This document shows, one piece after another, positions 39,828-48,763 of a DNA stretch of 64,000 nucleotides (the first letter of the stretch is position 1; each line of letters starts with the position of its first letter). Under the pieces are notes generated by a model. It was not told where the DNA came from and made no database searches. It worked only from the letters and a program-made list of their open reading frames with translations. The DNA comes from Bifidobacterium thermophilum (GTDB lineage: Bacteria; Actinomycetota; Actinomycetes; Actinomycetales; Bifidobacteriaceae). Location: assembly GCA_000741495.1 (NCBI GenBank), contig JGZV01000002.1, forward strand, positions 1-64,000, given 5' to 3'. The position numbers and the translations under genes are program-made.

Positions 39828-39875
39828 ACGCAAATCCGCCCTGCCTTCAATGTGGGAGGCAGGGCGGATTTGCGT
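39828..39875 (+). terminator. secG hairpin, 18-bp perfect stem
   Basis: Arms at 39828-39845 and 39858-39875 pair perfectly around a 12-base loop, 25 bases after secG. No clear U-tract follows. Confidence 0.7.
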
Positions 39876-39960
39876 ATACGCGGGTAAGGTGACCGAGGTT
39901 AGCGGCATAATCCGGCATGAACCGGTTATTGTTGGTATAGAGCGATACGGAAGGATACGA

Positions 39961-40842
39961 ATGGGCAGGCAAACATATACAATGCGGGCGGGAGCATTCC
40001 CGAATACGGTTCGCGATGTTCGGCTCGTGGTGGCCGACTTGGACGGGACGCTTATGCATGACGCGCCAACATTCGAAGAACGGTTCCTCACCAGCCGCGC
40101 GGTCGATACCATATGGCGTATGCATGATGAGTACGGCGTGAGGTTTGCCGTCGCAACCGCTCGACCCGTCAGCACCGGATATGACGTGGTTTCTCGCTTA
40201 CCGGTAGACGCTTGCGTATATCTCAATGGCGCGCTTATTGATATGAATCCAATGTCATCCGACGTGGACATGCTGACCAGTGGTGTGCTTCCCGATGACG
40301 GGCATCTGCTGAAAATCGGTTTCTCCTCACAGCGAGCCTGCGAAGTCTGTCGTTTTCTGGTACATGAGCTTCCCGGTCTGAAGATCGGTATCGTGATGGA
40401 TGACGTGCGGTACACGAATTTCGATGTGAGTGTGTATTGGAAAACCCAGACTTTTGTTATCACGGACTTCACCGACGTGCCGCAAGGTGTCGCCGATAAA
40501 ATCATCATCTTCCCTGACCCACAGCAGTGGACGGTACTGGGTTCGCTGGTTCCCGACGATTTCTCCGTGAGTATTTCCGAAGGATCGATGTGGATGCTCA
40601 TGAACCCGCTAGCGAACAAGGAGCAATCGCTGAACACCATCTGTGCGGCGATGGATATTCCGCTCACCCAAACGGTTGCGTTCGGCGATGACCTTATCGA
40701 TATCGCCATGATGCGGCGGTCAGGAACCGGTGTGGCGGTGTCAAATGCCAATCCGAAAGTACTCGCCATCGCCGATGACATCTGCCCATCCAACAATGAG
40801 GATGGCGTAGCCCAGTGGATTGAACGGTACTGGCGTTTCTGA
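39961..40842 (+). CDS. Cof-type HAD hydrolase (subfamily IIB)
   Basis: Haloacid-dehalogenase phosphatase of 293 residues, probably acting on phosphorylated sugars or flavin/pyridoxal phosphates. Motif I is VVADLDGTLM (near 23-32) with both aspartates, motif II VATAR near 66, and motif III VAFGDDLIDIAMM near 240. The inserted C2-type cap lies in between. ATG at 39961 follows GGAAGG. The substrate is not deducible. It is upstream of, and co-directional with, the HTH-aminotransferase, but that gene has its own promoter. Confidence 0.82.
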   Translation: MGRQTYTMRAGAFPNTVRDVRLVVADLDGTLMHDAPTFEERFLTSRAVDTIWRMHDEYGVRFAVATARPVSTGYDVVSRLPVDACVYLNGALIDMNPMSSDVDMLTSGVLPDDGHLLKIGFSSQRACEVCRFLVHELPGLKIGIVMDDVRYTNFDVSVYWKTQTFVITDFTDVPQGVADKIIIFPDPQQWTVLGSLVPDDFSVSISEGSMWMLMNPLANKEQSLNTICAAMDIPLTQTVAFGDDLIDIAMMRRSGTGVAVSNANPKVLAIADDICPSNNEDGVAQWIERYWRF

Positions 40843-40885
40843 AAGGATTTCGCCTTGTACCAACAGGATTCGAACGTCTTGCGAT

Positions 40886-40989
40886 TTGAACCCTGTCGAT
40901 AAGCGATGAAAAGTTCAATGTTTGGACACGCGGTTCAATGATGTACTGTCGGTGATATAGTATCTTCTAAGATTGAACCAAACTTGAAC
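40886..40989 (+). promoter_or_regulatory. Promoter with TTGAAC/GTTCAA operator array
   Basis: Five copies of TTGAAC or its complement GTTCAA occur before the HTH-aminotransferase: 40886 (TTGAAC), 40913 and 40933 (GTTCAA, 20 bases apart), 40973 and 40984 (TTGAAC, 11 bases apart). A TATAGT -10 box lies at 40956-40961, and the 40933 copy occupies the -35 position (17-base spacing). The two last copies would lie just after the start site. This is the arrangement expected for autorepression by the adjacent helix-turn-helix protein. Confidence 0.6.
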
Positions 40990-41000
40990 TTTGGAGTGCC

Positions 41001-42551
41001 ATGGCAGAAGAAACTTTCGCGCAACGTCTCACTGAGGCGATGCAGCAACGCGGCCTCAAGCAGATAGACGTTGTCAGGCGCGCACCACAATACGGTATCC
41101 ATCTCGGCAAAAGCCACGTCAGTCAGTATGTCAGCGGCAAAACCGTTCCGCGCGCCGATACGGCCCGCGCTCTGGCCGCGATGCTCGGGGGTCAACCAGG
41201 CTTGGCTGCTGGGGGGAGAGCGACACAATGGCCCCGTCACAAGACGCGTCTTCTTTCAACACCGAGGACGCGCCATCGGTTTCTTCCCCATCTGATTCAT
41301 CGCTCGCCACGCCTGCATCTACGAAAGGAACCACCATGCGGCATTTCGGCAAATCATCAAAGCTTGACAATGTGCTCTATGACGTCAGGGGGGCCGGTCG
41401 TCGATGAAGCCGCCCGTATGGAAGCAACCGGCACGCATGTGCTTAAGCTCAATATCGGCAACCCCGCGCCATTCGGCTTCCGTACCCCGGATGAGGTCGT
41501 GTACGACATGGCGCAGCAGCTTACCGATTGTGAAGGCTACTCTGATTCCAAAGGCCTGTTCTCCGCTCGTAAAGCCATCATGCAATATGCGCAGATCAAA
41601 AACATCCCGAACGTCAGTATCGACGGCATCTACACCGGTAACGGTGTCAGCGAGTTGATTAACCTGAGCATGTCAGCACTGTTGGATAATGGTGACGAGG
41701 TGCTCGTCCCCTCGCCTGATTATCCGCTGTGGACGGCTTGCGTCACGCTCGCCGGCGGAACAGCAGTTCATTACGTGTGTGACGAACAGTCGGAATGGTA
41801 TCCGGATATCGAGGATATGCGACGTAAGATCACCGATCATACCAAGGCGATTGTCATCATCAACCCCAATAATCCGACGGGTGCCTTGTATCCGCCCGAA
41901 GTCCTCCAACAGATTGTGGATCTTGCCAGGGAACATCAGCTGATGATTTTCTCCGACGAAATTTATGACCGTCTGGTCATGGACGGCCTCAAACATGTCT
42001 CCATTGCGTCGATGGCTCCCGACCTGTTCTGTGTGACGTTCTCCGGGCTGTCAAAATCGCACATGATTGCCGGGTACCGTGTCGGATGGATGGTGCTCAG
42101 CGGCAACAAAGCGATTGCAAAGGATTATATTGAAGGCTTGAACATGCTCACCAACATGCGGATTTGCTCGAATGTGCCTGCACAATCGATTATTCAGACG
42201 GCACTCGGCGGCCATCAAAGCGTCAACGATTATATTGTGCCGGGAGGCAGGATTTATGAGCAGCGCGAATACATCTATCAGGCGCTGAACTCCATTCCTG
42301 GAGTATCCGCAGTCAAACCGAAAGCCGCATTTTATATCTTCCCCAAGCTTGATGTCAAACGTTTCGGCATCAAGAACGACGAGAAGTTCGCACTCGACCT
42401 GCTTCGTGAGCAAAAGCTGCTCATCGTCCAAGGCAGCGGCTTCAACTGGCAGCATCCCGATCATTTCCGTGTCGTATATCTGCCACGTATCGAAGTGCTG
42501 AAGGATGCAACCAGCAAGTTGGAGACCTTCCTGTCAACCTATCACCAGTGA
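41001..42551 (+). CDS. XRE-type HTH domain fused to AlaT-like aminotransferase (with compensated frameshifts)
   Basis: A 516-residue reading. Residues 1-63 form an XRE/Cro-like helix-turn-helix; residues from about 133 are a class I PLP aminotransferase of the alanine/valine-pyruvate type, with NPNNPTGALY, the Schiff-base lysine K352 in SGLSKSHMIAGYRVGW and RIEVLKDA at the end. Between them the sequence is scrambled. Removing one G from each of three G-runs (41187-41191, 41211-41216, 41388-41393) restores LGVNQAWLLGGE-type HTH ending, a Ser/Ala-rich linker and RHFGKSSKLDNVLYDVRGPVVDEAARME, the usual aminotransferase start. The three insertions sum to zero frame change. The true protein is thus a DNA-binding/aminotransferase fusion. 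ATG at 41001 follows TGGAG. Confidence 0.85.
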   Translation: MAEETFAQRLTEAMQQRGLKQIDVVRRAPQYGIHLGKSHVSQYVSGKTVPRADTARALAAMLGGQPGLAAGGRATQWPRHKTRLLSTPRTRHRFLPHLIHRSPRLHLRKEPPCGISANHQSLTMCSMTSGGPVVDEAARMEATGTHVLKLNIGNPAPFGFRTPDEVVYDMAQQLTDCEGYSDSKGLFSARKAIMQYAQIKNIPNVSIDGIYTGNGVSELINLSMSALLDNGDEVLVPSPDYPLWTACVTLAGGTAVHYVCDEQSEWYPDIEDMRRKITDHTKAIVIINPNNPTGALYPPEVLQQIVDLAREHQLMIFSDEIYDRLVMDGLKHVSIASMAPDLFCVTFSGLSKSHMIAGYRVGWMVLSGNKAIAKDYIEGLNMLTNMRICSNVPAQSIIQTALGGHQSVNDYIVPGGRIYEQREYIYQALNSIPGVSAVKPKAAFYIFPKLDVKRFGIKNDEKFALDLLREQKLLIVQGSGFNWQHPDHFRVVYLPRIEVLKDATSKLETFLSTYHQ

Positions 42552-42644
42552 CAGGAATCAACCTATCAGCGTTGATTCAGGGGGCGTGGCGGGAATCGTC
42601 ATGCCCCAACGCGTATTGGTAGGAACGTGCTTGACCAATAACAT

Positions 42645-42685
42645 GATTGGGCCCCTTCCCGTATTTCGCGGGAAGGGGCCCAATC
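42645..42685. terminator. Bidirectional terminator, 17-bp perfect stem
   Basis: GATTGGGCCCCTTCCCG (42645-42661) pairs perfectly with its complement at 42669-42685 around a 7-base loop. It lies between the convergent aminotransferase and tal genes. Confidence 0.8.
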
Positions 42686-42736
42686 GTTGTGGACGAGTTG
42701 ACGCTTACGCCATCAGCTCAGTCGTTTCAACTTGTC

Positions 42737-43840
42737 TCAGCCGTTGACGCGGTCGATACCGGACTGGACGTCGGCGATCACGGAATCCCAAGAGGCGATG
42801 AACTTGGCGACGCCGTCGGCCTCGAGCTGATCGGTGACATCCTTGATGTTGATGCCGAGCTCGGCGAGCTTGTCCATGATGGCCTGGCTCTCCTCGTAGG
42901 TGCCCTTGATGGACGGAGCGCCGTTGCCGTGGTCGGCGAGAGCGTTCAGCGTCTTCTCCGGCATGGTGTTCACCACGTTCGGGGCCACGAGCTCGTCGAC
43001 GTACTTGCAATCGGAGTACGCGGCGTTCTTGGTGCCGGTGGAAGCCCACAGCGGACGCTGCTTCTTGGCGCCCTTGGCCTCGAGCGCGGCCCAGCGAGGA
43101 TCGTTCGCGAACTTCTCTTCGAAGAGCTTGTAAGCGAGACGAGCGTTGGCGACGGCAGCCTTGCCTTCGAGAGCCTTGGCTTCGTCGGAGCCATTGGCTT
43201 CGAGCAGCTTGTCGACAGCGGTGTCCACGCGGGACACGAAGAAGGAAGCCACGGAGCCGATGTGCTTGAGATCATGGCCGTTGGCGTCAGCCTGGGCGAT
43301 GCCTTCGATGAAGGCGTCGATGACCTGCTCGTAACGCTCGATGGAGAAGATCAGCGTCACGTTGACGGAGATACCTTTGGCGAGCGTAGCGGTGATAGCC
43401 GGCAGACCTTCGAGGGTGGCCGGGATCTTGATCATGGCGTTCGGGCGGTTGACCTTCTCCCACAGTTCCACAGCCTGCTTCTCGGTGGCCTCGGTCTCGT
43501 GAGCGAGACGCGGGTCGACCTCGATGGAGACGCGGCCGTCGACGAAGTCGGTGGCCTCAGCGATGTCGCGGAAGATATCCGTGGCGTTGCGCACGTCGGT
43601 GGTGGTCAGCTCGCGGATGGCGGTCTCGACGTCGACCTTGCCAAGCTCCTTGAGCTGCGCATCGTACGGGCCGACCTGGGAGAGGGCCTTCTGGAAGATG
43701 GACGGGTTGGTGGTCACGCCAACGACGTTCTTGTTCTTGATGAGGTCCTGCAGGGAGCCGGACTCGATGCGGGTGCGGGACAGGTCATCCAGCCAGATGG
43801 ACACGCCATTGTCGCTGGTGCGCTGAGTTGCTTCAGTCAT
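42737..43840 (-). CDS. tal: Transaldolase
   Basis: Transfers dihydroxyacetone units between sugar phosphates; with transketolase it feeds the phosphoketolase (bifid) shunt. It has 367 residues, as in actinobacterial class transaldolases. The N-terminal [11 protein letters not shown] (near 38-48), the Schiff-base lysine in [10 protein letters not shown] (near 139) and [12 protein letters not shown] (near 193) are typical. Codon use is strongly biased, as for highly expressed genes. It is downstream of tkt on the minus strand but separated from it by a hairpin. Confidence 0.96.
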   Translation of the reverse strand: MTEATQRTSDNGVSIWLDDLSRTRIESGSLQDLIKNKNVVGVTTNPSIFQKALSQVGPYDAQLKELGKVDVETAIRELTTTDVRNATDIFRDIAEATDFVDGRVSIEVDPRLAHETEATEKQAVELWEKVNRPNAMIKIPATLEGLPAITATLAKGISVNVTLIFSIERYEQVIDAFIEGIAQADANGHDLKHIGSVASFFVSRVDTAVDKLLEANGSDEAKALEGKAAVANARLAYKLFEEKFANDPRWAALEAKGAKKQRPLWASTGTKNAAYSDCKYVDELVAPNVVNTMPEKTLNALADHGNGAPSIKGTYEESQAIMDKLAELGINIKDVTDQLEADGVAKFIASWDSVIADVQSGIDRVNG

Positions 43841-43858
43841 ATTGTGTTACTCCTTATA

Positions 43859-43872
43859 TTCCAATGTTGGAA
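43859..43872. promoter_or_regulatory. Inverted repeat upstream of tal
   Basis: TTCCAA-TG-TTGGAA is a perfect 6-bp inverted repeat 18 bases upstream of the tal start codon. It may be an operator or lie in the leader. Function is unknown. Confidence 0.4.
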
Positions 43873-43886
43873 CACATTGATTCTAC

Positions 43887-43937
43887 ATGAAAGGGTACCT
43901 TGAGGTCTCCTGTGCGAAGGTCAAGGTACCCTTCATA
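43887..43937 (-). terminator. tkt terminator
   Basis: AAGGGTACCTTGA (43891-43903) pairs with TCAAGGTACCCTT (43921-43933), a 13-bp perfect stem 19 bases after the tkt stop. On the minus strand it is followed by TTCATG, a weak U-tract, so some read-through to tal is possible. Confidence 0.65.
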
Positions 43938-43955
43938 CCGGCAAGAGAACGTGAA

Positions 43956-46055
43956 TCAGGCGTTCACTTCGGCGATGGAAGCCTTGGCGGCCTCCACGAC
44001 GTGCTCGGCGGTGATGCCCAGATCGATCATGTTCTGAGCGCCGTCGCCCTGCAGGCCGAACTGCTCGATGGAGATGGCCTTGCCATAGGCGCCGAGGTAC
44101 TTGTACCATGGCATGGCAACGCCGGCCTCGATGGAGACGCGGGCCTTGACGCCGGCCGGGAGGATCTCCTCCTTGTACTCGTCGTCCTGCTCCTCGAACC
44201 ATTCCATGGACGGGAAGGAGACCACGCGGGCCTTGATACCTTCGCCGGCGAGGGTCTTGGCGGCAGCCACGGCCCACTGGACTTCAGAGCCGGAAGCCAT
44301 GATGATGACATCCGGGGTGCCTTCGGTGTCGACGAGGACGTAAGCGCCCTTACGCACGCCGTCCTTGGCCTTGTCCTTGGTCTCGGCGAGGGTCGGGACA
44401 CCCTGGCGGGTGAGGATCATCGCGGTCGGCAACGTGTTCTTCTTCTCGAAGAAGTAACGGTATGCTTCGGCGGTTTCGAAGGCGTCGGCCGGGCGGACAA
44501 CCTCGAGCTGCGGCATCGCGCGGAAGGCCGCAAGATGCTCGATCGGCTGGTGGGTCGGGCCGTCCTCGCCGAGGGCGACGGAATCGTGGGTCCACACGTA
44601 CAGGTTCGGGATCTCCATGAGTGCGGCCAGACGCACTGCCGGACGCTCGTAATCGGAGAACTGGAAGAAGGTGCCGTTGAACGGGCGGGTGTCGGAGCCC
44701 AGCAGGATGCCGTTGGTGATGGCGCCCATGGCGAACTCGCGCACGCCGAAGTGCAGCTGGCGGCCGTATTCGGACTGCTCAGGCCAAGTGCGGGTCTCGT
44801 CGGAGGACGGGCCGAAGGACTTTGCGCCGTTGATGTTGGTGTTGTTGGAGCCACCGAGGTCGGCGGAGCCGCCCCACAGTTCAGGCATAACCTCAGCGAT
44901 GGCGTTGAGGACCTGGCCGGAGGACTTACGGGTTGCGACGCCCTTGCCGACTTCCTGAGCGGCCTCGAACTTGTCGATGGCCTCGTCGAAGCCTTCAGGC
45001 AGCTTGTGCGCCTTGATGCGCTCATACAGGGCGGCCTTGTCCGGGTTGGCCTTCTGCCAGGCGGCGAACTTCTCATCCCATTCCTTGTGGGCCTCGAGAC
45101 CGCGCTCGGCGACCTTACGGGCATGGGCGAGGGCTTCCTCGTCGATCGGGAAGTCGACATCCGGGTCGAAGCCGAGTTCCTTCTTCAGGCCGGCGACAGC
45201 CTCGGCACCGAGCTTGGAGCCGTGGGAAGCCTCGTTGTTGGTCTTGCCCGGGGTCGGCCATGCGATGAGCGTATCGACCTTGATGAAGTGCGGACGGTCG
45301 GTGACGGTCTCGGCCTTGTCGATAGCCGCGGCGAGCGCCTCGACGTCCTCCTTGTAGGAGCCGTCGGGCTGGATGAAGGACACTTCGTCGGTGTACCAGC
45401 CGTAAGCCTCGTAACGCTTGAGGATGTCCTCGGAGAAGGTGAGCTTGGTGTCGCCTTCGATCTGGATGTGGTTCGCATCGAAGATCACGAAGAGGTTGCC
45501 GAGCTTCTGGTTGCCAGCGAGGGAGCCGGCTTCGGAGGAAACGCCTTCCTCGACGTCGCCTTCACCGCAGATGACCCACACCTTGTGGTCGAACGGGGAC
45601 GTACCTTCGGCGGCATCCGGGTCGAGCAGACCGCGCTCGAAGCGCTGGCCATAGGCGAAGCCGACGGCAGAGGCGAGACCCTGGCCGAGCGGGCCGGTGG
45701 TCATTTCGATGCCCGGGGTCAGGCCGTACTCAGGATGGCCCGGGGTGCGGGTGTCGGCGCCGCCGCGGAAGTACTTGAGGTCGTCCAGCGTCAGGCCGTA
45801 GCCAGAGAAGAACAGCTGCACGTACTGCGTGAGCGAAGCATGGCCACCGGAGAGGATGAAGCGATCACGTCCGGCCCACTTGGGATCGTTCGGATCGTGC
45901 TTGATGTAGTGCTGATACAGCGTGTAGGCAATCGGAGCCAGGGACACAGGGGAGCCGGGGTGGCCGTGTCCAGCACGCTCGACGGCGTCGGCGGAGAGGA
46001 CCTTCGCCATCTTGACGGCGCGCTCGTCCAATTCAGACCAGGTGAAATCGGTCAT
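43956..46055 (-). CDS. tkt: Transketolase
   Basis: Thiamine diphosphate enzyme moving two-carbon units between sugars, a core step of the bifid shunt. It has 699 residues when started at 46055 (MTDFTWSELDERAVKMAKVL). HGHPGSPVSLAP near 28, the thiamine-binding motif VWVICGEGDVEEG (near 160, ending NQKLGNLFVIFDANHIQIEG further on) and DSVALGEDGPTHQPIEHL (near 468) are typical. Strong codon bias suggests high expression. It is divergent from hrcA across a 336-base gap and transcribed toward tal. Confidence 0.97.
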   Translation of the reverse strand: MTDFTWSELDERAVKMAKVLSADAVERAGHGHPGSPVSLAPIAYTLYQHYIKHDPNDPKWAGRDRFILSGGHASLTQYVQLFFSGYGLTLDDLKYFRGGADTRTPGHPEYGLTPGIEMTTGPLGQGLASAVGFAYGQRFERGLLDPDAAEGTSPFDHKVWVICGEGDVEEGVSSEAGSLAGNQKLGNLFVIFDANHIQIEGDTKLTFSEDILKRYEAYGWYTDEVSFIQPDGSYKEDVEALAAAIDKAETVTDRPHFIKVDTLIAWPTPGKTNNEASHGSKLGAEAVAGLKKELGFDPDVDFPIDEEALAHARKVAERGLEAHKEWDEKFAAWQKANPDKAALYERIKAHKLPEGFDEAIDKFEAAQEVGKGVATRKSSGQVLNAIAEVMPELWGGSADLGGSNNTNINGAKSFGPSSDETRTWPEQSEYGRQLHFGVREFAMGAITNGILLGSDTRPFNGTFFQFSDYERPAVRLAALMEIPNLYVWTHDSVALGEDGPTHQPIEHLAAFRAMPQLEVVRPADAFETAEAYRYFFEKKNTLPTAMILTRQGVPTLAETKDKAKDGVRKGAYVLVDTEGTPDVIIMASGSEVQWAVAAAKTLAGEGIKARVVSFPSMEWFEEQDDEYKEEILPAGVKARVSIEAGVAMPWYKYLGAYGKAISIEQFGLQGDGAQNMIDLGITAEHVVEAAKASIAEVNA

Positions 46056-46256
46056 AGGTGATCTACTTTCCTTCCAATACTTCGGGTGCCCGCGCATTCG
46101 GCTTATGCCGCGCCACGAACGCCCTCACATTGCCTTACTATGCTAACTTTTGCATCAGACTTCGTAGTGCACTTTTGGCGTGTTATGAACACTCGTGTGC
46201 TTTTCATGTTGGAAATGAACATGCCTGATGTGCGGTTTTCCCTGTCGATGAACCAA
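46056..46256. other. tkt/hrcA divergent spacer
   Basis: No gene is supported. The region is more AT-rich than its surroundings and must hold the tkt promoter (minus strand). TTCCAA at 46073 near the tkt start and TTGGAA at 46210 echo the tal inverted repeat halves, but as isolated hexamers they are weak evidence. Confidence 0.3.
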
Positions 46257-46283
46257 TTAGCACTCATGGGAGAAGAGTGCTAA
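46257..46283. promoter_or_regulatory. CIRCE element (HrcA operator)
   Basis: TTAGCACTC-N9-GAGTGCTAA is a perfect match to the CIRCE consensus, the binding site of the heat-shock repressor HrcA. It lies 108 bases before the hrcA start, so the hrcA-dnaJ operon is predicted to be autoregulated and heat-inducible. Confidence 0.97.
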
Positions 46284-46391
46284 GACATTGTTATCGACAC
46301 CAATGCGTGAACCGCGATTGTGCGGTGGACACTACCTATCTGGATACAGACCGAATGCAGCCCCATCCGGGGCGGGAATAAGGAGGCGCGT

Positions 46392-47480
46392 ATGACGCAA
46401 TCCCGTCGCATGCTGGTTCTGCGCGCCGTGATTGAAGATTACATCCGTTCGCAGGAGCCTGTCGGATCAACATCGTTGACACGGAACCATCACCTCGGGG
46501 TGAGTTCCGCGACCGTTCGCAATGATATGGCCGCGTTGGAAGACGAAGGGTATCTGGTACAGCCCCACACATCCGCCGGAAGAATCCCGACCGAAAAGGG
46601 ATACCGGTATTTTGTCGACCGTCTGGCGACTGTCGTGCCGTTATCCCCGGCTCAGCGCAGGGGGATCGGCAATTTCCTCGCCGGCTCGGTCAGCCTTGAG
46701 GATACGCTCCAGCGTGCCGCACGTCTGCTGGCGCGCATTACCGGACAAGTGGCTGTGGTCGCTTCCCCGGCGTTATCCAAGTCGACATTGCGGCATATTG
46801 AGATCGTGCCGGTATCCATCAACAGGCTGCTCGCGGTGATCATCACCGATACGGGACGGGTCGCACAGCATACATTGGAAGTGCGGCCACTGCCTGAAAC
46901 CCAGGCGCTTGCGGCGTTTTCCCGGACCATCAACGCCCGCTGTGCCGGAGTATCGTTATCCGCTGCGTCGGCAACCATTCTCGACCTCGGCAAGACCGCT
47001 GAGCACGGGACCATGGTGTCATTGGCCACCGCGTTGAGCAGCGCCTTGAATAGTATGGCGGATGACGAGCGAGCGACGGACCTTTATATGGCTGGCACAT
47101 CGAAACTCGCCCATCAACATTCGGGTGCCGACATGGCGCCACTCCTTGACGCGCTCGAAGAACAAGTCGTGATTATGCGGCTGATGAACTCGCTGAGTGA
47201 AGAAGTCACGGAAAACGGTGTCGGCGTCGCCATCGGTTCAGAAACGCACACTCCCGAACTGATGCACGCTTCAGTCGTCACCAGCGGATACGGCCATACC
47301 CATACCCGGACATCGGATGACGCAGCCGGCAAGCTGACCGGCAAACCTGTGGCGTTCGTGGGATCGATCGGCCCCACCCACATGGATTATGTCACCACGA
47401 TGACCGCGGTTCGTGCGGTTGCGCGATATCTCACCGGTATCATCGGCGAGGATGATGCGCCTGCCGCTGGCGATGGCTGA
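46392..47480 (+). CDS. hrcA: Heat-shock repressor HrcA
   Basis: Repressor of class I heat-shock genes, active as a dimer with help from GroEL. It has 362 residues. The N-terminal winged helix contains YIRSQEPVGSTSLTR and LGVSSATVRNDMAALEDEGYL (in two pieces, residues 15-55), and HTSAGRIPTEKGYRYFVD follows. The C-terminal half contains the GAF-like domain. ATG at 46392 follows AAGGAGG. A perfect CIRCE upstream fits autoregulation. dnaJ follows after 49 bases. Confidence 0.96.
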   Translation: MTQSRRMLVLRAVIEDYIRSQEPVGSTSLTRNHHLGVSSATVRNDMAALEDEGYLVQPHTSAGRIPTEKGYRYFVDRLATVVPLSPAQRRGIGNFLAGSVSLEDTLQRAARLLARITGQVAVVASPALSKSTLRHIEIVPVSINRLLAVIITDTGRVAQHTLEVRPLPETQALAAFSRTINARCAGVSLSAASATILDLGKTAEHGTMVSLATALSSALNSMADDERATDLYMAGTSKLAHQHSGADMAPLLDALEEQVVIMRLMNSLSEEVTENGVGVAIGSETHTPELMHASVVTSGYGHTHTRTSDDAAGKLTGKPVAFVGSIGPTHMDYVTTMTAVRAVARYLTGIIGEDDAPAAGDG

Positions 47481-47529
47481 CATAGGTGTGTGACACAATA
47501 CTTTCGGAACACAACCAAAGGAAAAACCA

Positions 47530-48675
47530 GTGGCAGATTACTACGAGGTTCTGGGCGTGGAACGCACGGCCAGCGAAGAGGAAATCAAGAAGGCCTATCG
47601 CAAGATGAGCCGCAAGTACCATCCCGACATCGCCGGACCTGAATTTGAAGATAAGTTCAAGGAAGTCAACAGCGCGTACGAGGTGCTGTCGAATCCGGAA
47701 AAACGCAGGATGTATGACCAAGGGGTCGATCCGAACGATCCTTCCAGCGGCTTCGGATCCGGTGCCGCCGGCTTTGACATGGGCGACGTCGGGGATATAT
47801 TCGGCCAATTCTTCGGCAGTGCGTTCGGAGCTGGGGCGTCTCAAGGCCCGACTCCGCGAACCCAACCGGGCCGCGATGCCCTGGCGAGAACGACGATTGA
47901 TTTGAAAACCGCCGTATTCGGCGGTGTCGCCCACGTGAAAATCAACACCTTTGGGCTGTGCCAAGAGTGCGGCGGTTCGGGGGCGACACAAGGTTCCCAG
48001 CCGGTGACATGTCCCGAATGCCATGGCCAGGGATACCGGCAGAAGGTCGTACGCACCATGCTCGGCCAGATGATGACATCGGCACCGTGCGAACGGTGCG
48101 AAGGACACGGCACCATCATTGAGAACCCGTGTACCCAATGCATGGGGCATGGTCGTGTGCGCACCACACGTGACGTCGGAGTCACCGTACCCGCCGGCGT
48201 CCATGATGAAACCAGACTGCGGTTGCCTCACCAGGGTGAGGTCGGCGAAGGCGGCGGCGCGGCAGGTGACTTGTACGTTGATATCCGAATCAAGCCCGAC
48301 AAGCAATTCACGCGTGACGGCGACGATTTGCACTGCTGGGTGCAGATTCCCATGAGTTGGGCGGTACTCGGTCACGAACTCGATATCGACACCTTCGACG
48401 GGTCGCAGCATCTCGATATTCCTCAAGGCTGCCAGCCTGAGCAGACTGTGACACTCAAAGGGCTTGGATCGACCAAGCTCGGTGATTCCACAAGAGGTGA
48501 CCTCATCGTCCACGTCAATGTGGTCATCCCGACCAAGCTCAAAGACGATGAGCGCGATCTTATCGAACAATTCGCGCAGAAGCATGACGGCACACAAGCG
48601 CAGGTCTCCCAAAGTTGCAAACCATTGAACGGGAAGAAGGGATTCTTCAGCAAACTCAAGGATGCGTTGAGCTGA
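47530..48675 (+). CDS. dnaJ: Chaperone protein DnaJ (HrcA-linked paralogue)
   Basis: Co-chaperone of DnaK, 381 residues. The J domain (2-65) carries the HPD triad in KYHPDIAG, then comes a Gly/Phe-rich region (75-115), four CxxCxGxG zinc repeats ([32 protein letters not shown]; about 145-215), and the C-terminal substrate-binding domain. GTG at 47530 follows AAAGGA. Actinobacteria commonly have a second dnaJ in the dnaK operon, so this hrcA-linked copy is probably DnaJ2. Regulated by HrcA through CIRCE. Confidence 0.95.
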   Translation: MADYYEVLGVERTASEEEIKKAYRKMSRKYHPDIAGPEFEDKFKEVNSAYEVLSNPEKRRMYDQGVDPNDPSSGFGSGAAGFDMGDVGDIFGQFFGSAFGAGASQGPTPRTQPGRDALARTTIDLKTAVFGGVAHVKINTFGLCQECGGSGATQGSQPVTCPECHGQGYRQKVVRTMLGQMMTSAPCERCEGHGTIIENPCTQCMGHGRVRTTRDVGVTVPAGVHDETRLRLPHQGEVGEGGGAAGDLYVDIRIKPDKQFTRDGDDLHCWVQIPMSWAVLGHELDIDTFDGSQHLDIPQGCQPEQTVTLKGLGSTKLGDSTRGDLIVHVNVVIPTKLKDDERDLIEQFAQKHDGTQAQVSQSCKPLNGKKGFFSKLKDALS

Positions 48676-48686
48676 CCGGCAGGTCA

Positions 48687-48746
48687 ACAATCCGATGGCG
48701 TGTCGTCTCGCGGTATCACTCGCGAGACGACACGCCATCGGATTGT
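48687..48746. terminator. Bidirectional terminator, 26-bp perfect stem
   Basis: Arms at 48687-48712 and 48721-48746 pair perfectly around an 8-base loop. It lies between the convergent dnaJ and fructosamine kinase genes. No U-tract is present on the + side. Confidence 0.75.
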
Positions 48747-48763
48747 GACGGAAAGTCCCAGGA

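Noticed and set aside
43887..46061. Long open frame (724 codons) on the plus strand opposite tkt
   Set aside because: Shadow of the strongly codon-biased tkt gene; product is low-complexity Gly/Leu/Glu-rich without motifs.
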